DNA from: Isohypsibius dastychi
Taxonomy: Eukaryota; Tardigrada; Eutardigrada; Parachela; Isohypsibiidae
Direction of reading: 5' to 3'
Length of the DNA stretch: 29,402 nt
Assembly: GCA_034696485.1 (NCBI GenBank)
Contig: JAQIWT010000188.1
Location: 1 to 29,402 of the forward strand
Both the position numbers and the translations under genes were made by a program. Below, one piece after another: positions 19,586 to 29,402 of this stretch (positions are counted from its first letter, which is position 1; every line of letters starts with the position of its first letter). Under the pieces are notes generated by a model. The model saw only the letters and a program-made list of their open reading frames with translations. It ran no database searches and had not been told where the DNA came from.

Positions 19586-20821
19586 ATGTCTGTATCGGAA
19601 TCCACAGAAAACAAAATTCCGAAACCACTGCAGCTGTGAGTAATCCGTCACCTGCTGCTTTCTTGCGAGCAATGATTGACCTTTCTCATGTTTCTAGAAC
19701 CAACTACAAAGGATGTATGCTGACCCACGCCACCGAAGCCATCATGCCCGAAGTGGAATCTTTCAAAGCTACGGCAGACGATTTGGTCGTGTCATCTTTC
19801 CCCAGATCAGGTCACTGATATATTTCCTACCATATGGTTACTTTGTGCGAACAAATAATTTTTCAGGAACTACTTGGACTCAGGCAATCGTTTCCATGGT
19901 CTTGTCAAATGGTGATCCGAAGTGTCTGTCTGAGAAGGACGTGGACGATGTCTGGCCATACCTAGAGGCCAACCCACCGACTTCCATCCCGTTTGTTCGA
20001 AAAGCCAATCAGATGACGTCTTCGAGATTGATCAAGACCCACTTACCGCTTGATTTGTTTCCAACAGAGACACTGACCAAGAAGAGCAAGGTAAACATGC
20101 AAGTCGCTCATGATTTTAAATCTTGATACACAACTGCTGCAGATCATCTACGTCATCCGCAATCCGAAAGACATGCTGGTGTCTTATTACGAACTCTGTC
20201 GCAATATTGTTCCGTCTTGTACGGCCGGTTCGTTCGAAGAGTTTGTTCAGGACTTCATGAATGACAAAGTTCTGTACTGTCCATATTTCAACAACATCGC
20301 GCCTTTTTGGCGCATCCGAAACCAGCCGAACGTTTTGTTCCTGACATACGAATATCTGAGTCGTGTATGTAATAAGTTGTTGGATTTTTCCTTGGTTCGA
20401 AGTAATTTCTCAGTTTTGTAGAACAAACTGGAGACTGTCAAAAGAATTTCGAAGTTCTTGTTGGACAGAGAACTGGAGGAAAGCGTGTACGAAAAGATTC
20501 TTCAAGCAACAAGCTTCTCCGCCATGGCCTCGAACTGCAAACTGAATTTTGAGGAGAACCTGATGCGAAACAATCGAAAAACGGAGGAGCAGTTGCAAAA
20601 AGATGGCTTTAAATTCATCCGTTCCGGTATGTTCTGCTTCGGTCTTGTTTGACTGCAGGCCAGTCTTGAACTTGGGGGTTAGACTCACGGTGTTGGTTTC
20701 AGGAACTATTGGTGACTGGAAAAATCGCTTTTCGCTGGAACTCAGTGCTGTCTTTGATAAATGGATCGAGGACGGGATGACTGCCAACGGCATTCAAGAT
20801 TTGGTCTTTGAATATGAATGA
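19586..20821 (+). CDS. Cytosolic sulfotransferase (SULT family)
   Basis: Exons 19586-19635, 19698-19810, 19867-20090, 20143-20364, 20422-20626 and 20703-20821 give 310 aa, a normal SULT length. Introns are 52-76 nt. The enzyme transfers sulfate from PAPS to hydroxyl or amine groups of small molecules. SFPRSGTTW (about residues 50-58, split by an intron with an unusual GTCACT donor) is the 5'-phosphosulfate loop. RLIKTHLP carries the catalytic histidine. VIRNPKDMLVSYY is the 3'-phosphate site and dimer-region strand. RSGTIGDWKNRF is the C-terminal RKGxxGDWKN-type PAPS loop, with K replaced by S. There is no signal peptide or membrane span, so it is cytosolic. The substrate class (phenol, steroid, amine) cannot be told. 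Its position next to two P450s suggests conjugation of their products. Confidence 0.93.
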
Positions 20822-21735
20822 GTGCAGTCACGTAAGCTGCTCATGTTTCGCACTGCATATTCAGTTGCTAGTTTTTCTTCGCTGATCCGTGACAAAACCT
20901 GGAATCGTGTGAGAAACAATGAGTCCGCAAAAACTTGAACGAGCTGATCCCATATACAGGCCTGCACACTGTATACTACTGATTTGGTTTCATGATTTAA
21001 CATTCGAGATCACTGCAGAATTCTTTTTTTCTCCGATCGACAGCTTGCCCAACGAACCGACGCAAGATAGTAGCAAAAGACTGGAGTTCTGAATGTTGCA
21101 GGCTCTCTGCGATTCGACGCAGATTTACATCTTACTCCCTTCACACAGAGCCACAGGACTCAAATCACGTGAGATCACATCCGTGTGCATCATCTTCTGG
21201 AAACATCCGCGCTTGTGGATACATTGTGTGTTATTGCATTTCTTCTCTGATGCAAAATGAGACCAAAGAAAAAATGTGTTGAATCAAATTCCGCGGCATC
21301 CCACGTCACAGTCGTTACTGCACCTCATTACTGCAGGCAGACTACTGCACCTTGAAATGAAATGAAACGCAACTAAAACGGGAGAAATCAGAGAGATACC
21401 GGATACTGAGTCGCCACTCGCCAGCACTTCTGGCAAGATTACGGGGCCCAATGAACGATTCACGGGAGCTCTCGAAGCAGCTCGGTTTGGCCAGTCTGCA
21501 GTTGGTCGGGATGTACTTCGAATGACCTTGCTTTCTGGTTCGATTAAGCCAACATCGATTGGTTCATCAGGTGATGGCTACCATAGCTGTCTGCTTTCCT
21601 TTCTGCCGGGATCGTTCGGTGAGAGCCTGATTTTTGTGTATTTATCGACCGACATCACAAACCATCCGCAATTTTGTGTCAGTGTTTGCAACAACTTCGC
21701 ATTTTTGCAATAACGTTTTCCTGAGCTTAAAGGTC
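20822..21735. other. Intergenic between SULT and the four-span gene
   Basis: No supported gene. Frames here lack family likeness or consistent splice chains. A short TACTGCAC motif repeats around 21315-21352. It contains the 3' UTR of the sulfotransferase and the presumed promoter or 5' exons of the next gene. Confidence 0.45.
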
Positions 21736-22459
21736 ATGATTTCACTGGAGAAAACGTCGTGTAAAGCAACGTTGAAACTGGTTCTTTGTGTTTGTAAGAA
21801 GCCAGTTCCGTTCATTACATTGCCGATCGCGAGTCTTGTTGTTGGTGCTTACTTGTCCTCGTTCCTTCTTGTTTGCAGATTCGGCGCTATAAAATGTGAG
21901 TCAGTCCTTTTACTTCAGAACAGCCTACTTTAACATTCGGTTGTTTGAACCAGTCGAGCCCGTGCTGTTTGATGGCGAGCTTCCACTGGACAGCTTAGGA
22001 CGACTCGCCCTTAACTGTTTTATGATTCCAGCACTGTTTGGTCCGGTTTTTCTGGTTGAAATTACGTTTATTGTTTTTGCCTTCTTTCCATGCAAGGCAA
22101 AAGAAAAAGACCCGTGTAAGCATCAAGCGACAATGGGACCATTTGGATCATCGTTCAGAACCGCAGCGATGGCGTTCAGATTCATCCGCGGAGTTCGTGT
22201 TCTTTCACATGTACTGACTGCGTGGACTGGTGTGATGTTCATGGTTACCTATCAGTACATGATTCCGTGGACCTTTAGTTTTTGGACATGGACACCGGCG
22301 GCATGGATTCTGACTAGTATGATGGTTATGGTGGTGCTGACATCGATCAGTTTTGGCGTAACAACTCTGATCGAGACAACCGGCAAGCAAGAGATGCACT
22401 CTGCTGAGCACGACACATCGGAGACCGAAGCTGTTCTCACTGGAGTAATTTCATTGTAG
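21736..22459 (+). CDS. Unrecognised four-span membrane protein
   Basis: Exons 21736-21895 and 21954-22459 join in frame across a 58-nt GTGAGT...CCAG intron and give 221 aa. Four hydrophobic segments are seen: FITLPIASLVVGAY (about 25-47), FMIPALFGPVFLVEI (about 75-100), LTAWTGVMFMV (about 136-155) and a long WILTSMMVMVVLT segment (about 168-192). A cysteine- and lysine-rich loop CKAKEKDPCK lies between spans 2 and 3, and the tail after span 4 is acidic. The layout is tetraspan-like, but the CCG loop motif of tetraspanins is absent, as are claudin and innexin motifs. I do not recognise the family. The start ATG is the first in this frame, and an upstream 5' exon cannot be excluded. Confidence 0.55.
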
Positions 22460-24405
22460 CATGCCTCACATAAGGTACTGGAATTACACTGTCTCGTGAT
22501 TTCAATAACATTTTCAAAATGGTAGTACCTTTTCTGTGCGGCAAAACTAACGTCAATTGTCATTGTTTCTAGAGCACCTTGCTTCACCCACCCGTTAGAA
22601 CCTGCGAGTTGACCACTTTCGTTGATCATGTACACGTGACTTCAACGACCCGTCAAGATAGTGCTCTGATTCTCCTTCATCAAGGACACCGCTTCATAAT
22701 CACGTGCCATTCGTGAATTTTAGCGAGGACACGACATGGATCGCAGTTCTGTGACCGCACCAGATATGGCCTACAAGCCAGCGCCCTCGGTCGGACAGAC
22801 AGTTTTATAAATCAATCGAATCTCCAAATCAAAAGCAATTTTTAATTTGCAGGGTACAGCTCCCTTTTTCGTTAACTTTGTCCACAAAATTTTCAGTTTT
22901 ACTGCACCATGTTGCTCTATGATATCACGAAAATCAATTGGCCTTCTGAATCTAAGAGGAGCTGTTGTAGCCATCTGGACGGACGACTCCCGGGTTAATT
23001 TCATGATGGCCAACTCGCAAGTATTTTCTGACATGTCACTGCGTTAAATACGGCAGAGCCAGAGCAAACCCGTTTTACTTTCATCATCGCCTCCTAGTTT
23101 CACAAAACAAACCCCTTGAAAGGCAACTTAGAAATCAAAATTTGCTGTTTTTGCACCTCTTGTAACAATGTTGAACTACTGTGACTAAAGGCCTATACAA
23201 TACAACACCTCAAACCTAGGAGTAGGCCGAGATCAGGGCGTGACTGTATCAATTAGAATACCCCCCCCCTCCATGTTGTCCGTTTTACACGATAGACTGA
23301 AAGCTCAGGGGTGTGTCATTTGAGGTCCGGTTCTTCTTACTAGCACACAACTGTGTGAGTAATGAGGCAAAAGGAAGATTGAATCAGAAGCACCGAAGAT
23401 ACCATAGATCACAACTAACGTGTTGTACGGGGCTTTTCGTGCGCCCTGACAGACCTTATACCATGGTACAGACTAAGATTCAGACACAGCTTCTACAGTA
23501 CACAACATCAGGCAGTAAGTGAGGCACGGTCCATTGAGTACTCTCCCGAGAGCCTTGAATGTATTCCACACTGAATACTGAGTTCGTGACCTGGCTTAAG
23601 AACTGCCAGTGCGCAGCTTTTTCTTACAACTGGCACAACCATTAACCTGCAAAACTATGGTTCTATTTGCAAATTGCAAACTGCAATTGACTTATTCATG
23701 GTGCGTGTTTCAAGAGTAATAGCAGATAATATGGCCTAACATCCCAATCCTCGTTCCTGACGGTTCTGCAAGACAAACTACCATGACGTCAACTGGCTTC
23801 ATTCGAGAAAAAAATAAAAATCGGTTGTCATGTGATATCCTTTTTTTGTCGAACATTCTTACATGCACGGAAACGACTAGAACGAACTGGATTCACGGAA
23901 TGTTCATTTAATTACATCCCGGATGTTTTAAAGAACCGGATCGGCGATAATCTACCAACATCATCACACTAATCAAGCGCACGATCGGCTGTCTGATCAT
24001 AACTGGTTTAGTGGACTGGGAGAATTTCGCATTTTGCGAGAGAAAGAGACCGGCACACAATTATTATCTCTGGATTTGATTATTTATCGTCAAGTATGGG
24101 AAATACCGCTTCACGATCAACTGTAAAAATCATTTGGTTCAGTAGATCAGGCGTATAGTGCTTGCATGTCATCCACATATTCGGAAATTTTGTGATTCCT
24201 CACAAATTTGACCTCCGTTTATTTTCTCGAAAGTTAACAGATGCTTATATATCACGCAACATCTTTCTTCACCGTAAATTATATAATCCCGACGAAGCAT
24301 GCTGTGTATTTGATCGTGCTGGACAGGCGAAAGAAATGTCATGTGCGCTAAAAGTCAACTCGTCTACTGTAAACCTCTAAAATATCTCTTCTACTGTACA
24401 GTTGT
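22460..24405. other. Long intergenic stretch
   Basis: Nearly 2 kb without a supported gene. A minus-strand 87-codon frame (22771-23034) starts with ATG and has protein-like composition, but it has no homology I recognise and no flanking exons. A C-run lies at 23263-23271. The promoter of the guanylyl cyclase should be at the right end. Confidence 0.45.
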
Positions 24406-24441
24406 ATGGTTTCGGTATCTATGTATTCCCATTGGTTCAAG

Positions 24442-27400
24442 ATGCCCCATCTGCACTTTATCGCTCTGTTCGCCATTCTCTTGAATCATACCGTACGTCC
24501 CCTCAATGTGAACATTGTGACAATGGGACAACCAGACCTCAGATCACTGCCCGCAATGCCTTACAACACCCCAGCTGTTGATATCGCCGTCACCCAAGTC
24601 CAAACCAAATACTCATCCCAAATCAATTTCCAGCTAATTCGCTTATCCAGCATTGATGCTCAAAACTGTTATCTGTTCAACCATGTTGCACCTCACTTGC
24701 TGACAGAGTGGTATTATCGCAACAAACTGGACGATCCTCATACGCCAAATATGACCATTTTGGTTAATCCAGGTGACAGGATCAGAACTAGAAATCGTAA
24801 ATCTAAAGCATGCACTGTACTTTCTGACCATTTTTCATATAGGCTGTAGCGAGGTACCGTTCGTCATCCCGATGATCAGCGAGTGGAATATTCTGCTCAT
24901 CACCACGTGAGTTGATCATATTTTTCAATTATCTAAGTCAACCAACCGTATTTTCGGCAGGACTGTCACGGACCCGGTTGTTCGTCAGAAGAAAATGAGT
25001 CCCTCATATCTATCCACATCGGTCGTTTCGTTGCCCGTGTTCGTGGATGCGTTTCTCTCGACGTTGCTGCGGTATGGCTGGACAAACGTTATGGTTGTCA
25101 ACGACGTCGATTCTGTCATCGGGTACAAGTACTTTAATGATATGCTCCACAAAAAATTAGAGTCCCACCACCCGCCCTTTGCAATTCATGCACGGACAAC
25201 CCATTCAGGCAAGATGGATGCAATCAGTTCGTTAGTGAGAGAATTTCGAGGATTAAGCCGAGGTAAAGACTCTTTATGCTGAACCCCAGTACCATCAACA
25301 CGCACTTTCCAGTCCTTATCTACCTTGGACATGCTTCGGGATTGCGAGAATTCTTGGTCTGGAATGAAACGATTTTTTTCCTGTGAACCTCTCATGACAT
25401 ATTTTGTAGATCCATGCGTCAGTGGAGAACATGACCAACGGGGACTACGTAAATCCCAATAGCCATGGATTTTATTTTTAAATAACCTGATTTTCTTATG
25501 TTGGTCAAAGGTTTATATGACGTATGAGCCAGTGAAAGCCCCTCATCTTTTTGGGCATCTAACTTGGAACTACTCAGATCATCGGGATGAGGTATGCTAG
25601 CCATGCTCATCACAATAACCGTTATAATCTCACAGTTTCAAAGACTGCACGGAAAGCCTTTGGTTCTCTTATCATGATACAACCAAACGATGGGGATTCG
25701 CGTGTAGTCGGCCATCCCAGAAAGGAACAACTTAGAGATGAGATGATGAAGAAGTCTTTCAGTGACTACAATGTCTCGACTGACCGATACAATGACGTGA
25801 GTAGATTACTCATGGGATCGGCTCCACGCAAAACTATAACATTGTCAAGTTCTTAATAGGTTTTCCCAGTTTATGTGTCAGGATATGCCACGATCCTTAT
25901 AGTCGCACAGGTGCGTTTTTACTCATCAGGCTCTGACAGAAATCTCATATTTTGGATTTGACCCAGGTTCTGAATGAGACCCTGTCAGGAGGAGAGGCCT
26001 TCAACTTTCGCGATGGACAACAATTCAGCAGAAAATTTCTCAACCGTACTTTTTCTACTGATATTGGGGAATATTATTTGGATTCAAATGGAGAACGGCG
26101 GATGAATCTTGTCATAAGAAAGTTCAACATTCACGGCATTCTGGAAAAGGTCAGCTTTCGTTGTTCACTCTGAGCTCACTTGGATTCATGACCAGTAGCG
26201 ATACAGCCCTTCTTATCGTACGACGCAAAAAGTCAGCGATTGGTTGAATGCGTCTTACCAAGCTGGCCGTCAAGCATGTGGCCACCTAGAAACGAGCCGT
26301 GGTGCGGTTACGAAGGGAAAAGCCTGCGCTGTCAAGCTGAAAGTAATTATACATTTATCGGAGGCTGATCGTTTTCTCTGAAAACCGTTTGCTATAAAGC
26401 TGCTGTGTCACGTTATACGGGAACTGCTGTCGCACTCAGTCTGGCCATATCGGCATTGATCTTGGGAACGGCTGCATTCGTGCTCAGGTAACACCAACCA
26501 GAAAAAAGTCTAGAGTGGTCAATGTAACGAAATTTCAAAGGCGAAGGATCACAGCTTCGCTTCTACTTGAGCAGTGGTGGCCAATCCCCTGTACTGATAT
26601 CACAAGACCCTCGTGTCAACATCAGACTACACTCGTACTACCCAGTCAAATCCATATGGTATCCACCGGGGAGCTTGCTACATCAACTCAGAAGTTTAAG
26701 GTTCCCACTCTAAATCATGACCCTTTGAACTACAGTTGTACGTGAATTCTCAACAGCCACTCCTTGAGGGTCACGGTTCGTGGAATGGACGGGATGTCTT
26801 TGTCTCTCTGATGAGACTCAAATTCGATATCTGGGAAGGGCGAGAAAGTTCAAATGACTTGGGCAGCGATGACAAAAAGAAGCTGGAGTTATTCAGAATG
26901 TTGGCATTTGTGAGTTACATAGCTCATCCAGACATGGCAGTCTCATCAGGTTCTTTTGGTGAACATTTAGTGGCGCGATTTTTCCCACATGAATGTCAAT
27001 CAGCTATATGGGATAACGATGCTCGAATACCGCACAGCTTTGCTACCAGCTTTTGTGAGTGGGTTCGCTGAGCGTGGCTCACTGTGTGAACTTTTTGAAA
27101 CCGACCACGAAATCAACAACGAATTCGCCGTTTCATTCGCACAGGACTTACTCCAGGTACACCATCAAACAGCGAGCTTTGACTGGAATGCATTTATTTT
27201 TCATGTAAGGGTATCAAATTCATTCACTCGTCGAACTTCAAAAGCCACGGACGCATTTCCAGCACGACCTGTATAGTGGACAAATTCTTCACTCTGAAGC
27301 TTTCACAACTCAGTTTTTGTAAACTGACTACGGCATTCTTGGACTGCTACAATATCAAGCAGGCTCAAGAGCCATTTGAACGTGGCCCGTGGACAGCCCC

Positions 27401-28719
27401 CGAAACAAATACATCAACTTTCGACGAGCAACGAGCGGATATTTTCTCGATTGGTGTAGTTCTGTGGGAGATATTCACCAAACAGAAAAGAACTACATCC
27501 ATCACCGTAGATGGTAACCAAAACTTTATGGCATTCGTAATTCTTTCACCAAACAAAATTTCAGAAACTTTGCCGTTCACGGAAAACGAGACATGGGGTC
27601 ATCGCAACAGTGATGACATTCTAACGGAATACATGCCGATTTCAATTGGGAATATTATCAGAAGTTGTTGGAATCCAAATGCCGCTGCCAGACCTTCAGC
27701 TACTTCGCTACATCACCAACTCAATAAGACACTCCATCAAATATGTGATTTACCCACCAAAAGAATGAATTTGATTGACGATATTCTTCAACGCCTGAGT
27801 GTGCATGCAGAGGCAATGGAGAGGCTTGTTGAGTCTCGAACAATCGACCTGACTCTGGAGCGAGAAAGATGCGACCGAATCCTGGAACTGCTTCTACCCC
27901 CGTGAGACATTAAACGTACTTTTACGCTTTTTAAGTCCGATTATAGTTTGGTGTTCCAGGCTTATAGTGAACAAACTAAGAAACGGGCAATCACTGGACG
28001 CTGAAATATTTGATGACGTCACCATCATGTTCACTGACCTGATTGGTTTCACCGACTTTGTCGCCAACAGCGCACCTTCTGCGGTGACTGAGTTGCTCAC
28101 TCTCATTGAAGCAGTATTTGACCGAGCGATGATTGAATTCGACGTTCAGAAATCAGATGTGATACGTGACTCATTTTTAGTAATAATTGCAGACAGTTTT
28201 TACGATTTTCCATGAGTAACGTGTTGCTGCCTTTTAGATATCAAGTGGCGTTCCAGGCCGGAACTTTGGTTCTCACATTCACCAAATCTGCGGCTTCGCA
28301 TGGACTCTGCGGTATGAGTTGATGATGGATGCTCACGTCGCACCATGGAGACATCTTCTTCGTGTCGGCGTACATTCGGGTACGCTTTCAAAATTCAAAA
28401 GTTTCCGATTCATTGACCGATTACGGGAACAGGGCCATGCGTAGCTGGAGTTGTGGGATATCGACGGCTCAAATATTGCTTGTGAGTAACTAAGCTGATC
28501 TGTTTTACATTACTCAATTACTCATTGTTTAGATTTGGTGACACAATCATCACCGCTTCCCGAATGTGTAGTCATGGTCTGCCGGGAAAAGTGCACATTA
28601 GCTCCGCCTCAGCTAAGCTCTTGGAAAGTTACCCGACTGTGAAGATCGTTTTCCGTGACGTCATTGAAATCAAAGGACAAGAGCCAATGAAAACTTATTG
28701 GTTGTGTGATCATATCTGA
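24442..28719 (+). CDS. Receptor-type guanylyl cyclase, divergent
   Basis: The model has about 20 exons: 24442-24772, 24843-24906, 24961-25262, 25313-25356, 25410-25448, 25511-25591, 25644-25796, 25870-25910, 25967-26149, 26199-26301, 26400-26487, 26541-26700, 26757-26939, 27004-27156, 27210-27513, 27565-27901, 27960-28179, 28238-28379, 28433-28481 and 28533-28719 (about 1,054 aa). It has a signal peptide, an ANF-receptor ectodomain (GCSEVPFVIP, HASVENMTNGDYVYM) and a membrane span (VALSLAISALILGTAAFVL). A kinase-homology domain follows (AERGSLCELF, KSHGRISSTTCIVD, WTAPE, ADIFSIGVVLWEI). Then come the coiled coil (LVESRTIDLTLERERC) and the cyclase domain. That domain keeps FTDLIGFT, LRVGVHSG and KYCLFGD but has VIRD for TIGD and ITASR for NTASR. 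The family makes cGMP from GTP; activity here is doubtful. Two joins are uncertain: 25796/25870 is off by one nucleotide, and the 26301 donor is a choice. An alternative start is ATG 24406. Confidence 0.88.
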
Positions 28720-29402
28720 AATTCACTACGGTTAAAAATGAGATGATTAACTGAACAAATTTCAGCTTTCTCCGGCAACTCTGGAAGGTCATGGTATAAA
28801 TAGATTCCTTTCTACGAGAAACCTTCTTTCAAACATACGTAGCTAATACATGCGCTTGTCAGTGATTACGCGAAGTAGAATTGCGTCAAACATTTTAAGG
28901 GTTACTTTTGGTTTTCGGGCATTCCGAAAGCGAGTAAGCAGTTGATCCGCGTAAACGTCTCAATTAGTACCACCTATTTCTGAAACGTACAGTAATGTGT
29001 TTGCTCCGCTAAGTACAACACACCTCTACGACGGTACTCTCAATGTCGCATCTGCCATCTTGAACCAGGAAACTGTGATCTTTTGTTTGATTATCCCTTT
29101 TTGTGACAAAATTCTGAACTGCGAAATTTCGATTTCAAAGACGAAACATGGACCACCCGAAAGAGCATACATGGTTGACAACCACTAAACAATCAAAAAC
29201 GTGGCAAGGCACTCAATCAAGTTGTGTTTCACAAGGAGAGTCATACGTATACGCACTGACGGGCGAGGGGTCCAGACTTCTCGGGGGTGGGGTCCGGCAC
29301 GACCAAGCGGGCACGTTACCATGCGGGGCTGCCGGACTGCCAAATTATGTTAGTTCAGAGTTTAGTTTACTTTGGCTAAACTACAATAATTTGGCAGTCC
29401 GC
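28720..29402. other. Right flank, no gene seen
   Basis: 3' UTR of the guanylyl cyclase and following sequence. No canonical AATAAA was noticed close to the stop. It ends in a G-rich patch (29266-29300) and an inverted repeat. Confidence 0.45.
29333..29401. repeat. Inverted repeat at the window edge, 16-bp perfect arms
   Basis: CGGACTGCCAAATTAT (29333-29348) and its exact reverse complement ATAATTTGGCAGTCCG (29386-29401) flank a 37-nt centre, and pairing partly continues inward (GTTAGTT against AACTAC). It could be a complete short palindrome or one end of a larger element with long inverted ends cut by the window. Confidence 0.7.

Noticed and set aside
22771-23034. 87-codon minus-strand frame starting with ATG
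   Set aside because: No family likeness, no flanking exons, and length within chance expectation. It is left as unannotated.
26701-26735. 35-nt intron in the guanylyl cyclase
   Set aside because: The next acceptor gives a 56-nt intron in the same phase, with a better match to the family length.
6273-27564. Several stop-free introns of length 3n (51, 117, 78, 51 nt) suggesting regulated intron retention
   Set aside because: With about 35 short introns, roughly this number would be in frame and stop-free by chance.
1-29402. CRISPR array, operon, phage or bacterial transfer
   Set aside because: No regularly spaced repeats, every real gene has spliceosomal introns, and all recognised families are metazoan.
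1-29402. tRNA or rRNA genes
   Set aside because: No convincing A-box and B-box pair or rRNA core sequence was seen on either strand by eye.

Overview
The window is animal nuclear DNA. Genes are split by many short GT-AG introns, mostly 50-80 nt. The protein families are metazoan: receptor guanylyl cyclase, PDE7-type phosphodiesterase, rhodopsin-class GPCR, microsomal P450, cytosolic sulfotransferase and an SLC35F-like carrier. There are no operons or bacterial features. Compact introns, moderate GC and a divergent receptor guanylyl cyclase suggest a small ecdysozoan invertebrate, perhaps a tardigrade. That is inference, because nothing here fixes the species. I built all exon models by hand from splice signals, reading phase and family motifs.

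Layout. 1-2190 has no convincing gene but holds an inverted duplication (738-898 / 1441-1603) and a small 15-bp-TIR element (365-470). 2215-4870 (minus) is a small multi-membrane-span gene with some likeness to the DRAM/Frag1 fold. Its 1.25-kb intron carries a 692-bp non-autonomous hAT element, and its first exon plus upstream flank has a second, orphan copy at 2191-2616. 6273-8037 (minus) is a seven-exon SLC35F3/F4-like transporter. 8038-10195 is gene-free and rich in hairpins, including a 39-bp stem at 8879-8973. 10196-12163 (plus) is a PDE7-like cyclic-nucleotide phosphodiesterase, followed by a class A GPCR (12931-14121, plus).

14726-19187 holds two tandem minus-strand cytochrome P450 genes with the same seven-exon structure. 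A sulfotransferase (19586-20821, plus) is divergent from the second P450 across about 400 bp. Together these form a phase I / phase II (oxidation then sulfonation) cluster. 21736-22459 is an unrecognised four-span membrane protein. 24442-28719 (plus) is a receptor-type guanylyl cyclase of about 20 exons: signal peptide, ANF-receptor ectodomain, one membrane span, kinase-homology domain, coiled coil and cyclase domain. The window ends inside or beside an inverted repeat (29333-29401).

Most notable: (1) both P450s share an I-helix GAEDI in place of the usual (A/G)Gx(D/E)T, so the oxygen-activating threonine is missing in both, and one also lacks the C-helix tryptophan; (2) the guanylyl cyclase has lost the transition-state asparagine (NTASR reads ITASR) and has IRD for IGD, so it may be catalytically weak or a scaffold; (3) the duplicated orphan promoter plus first exon beside the hAT-loaded intron. 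I did not find a clearly new multi-gene system.
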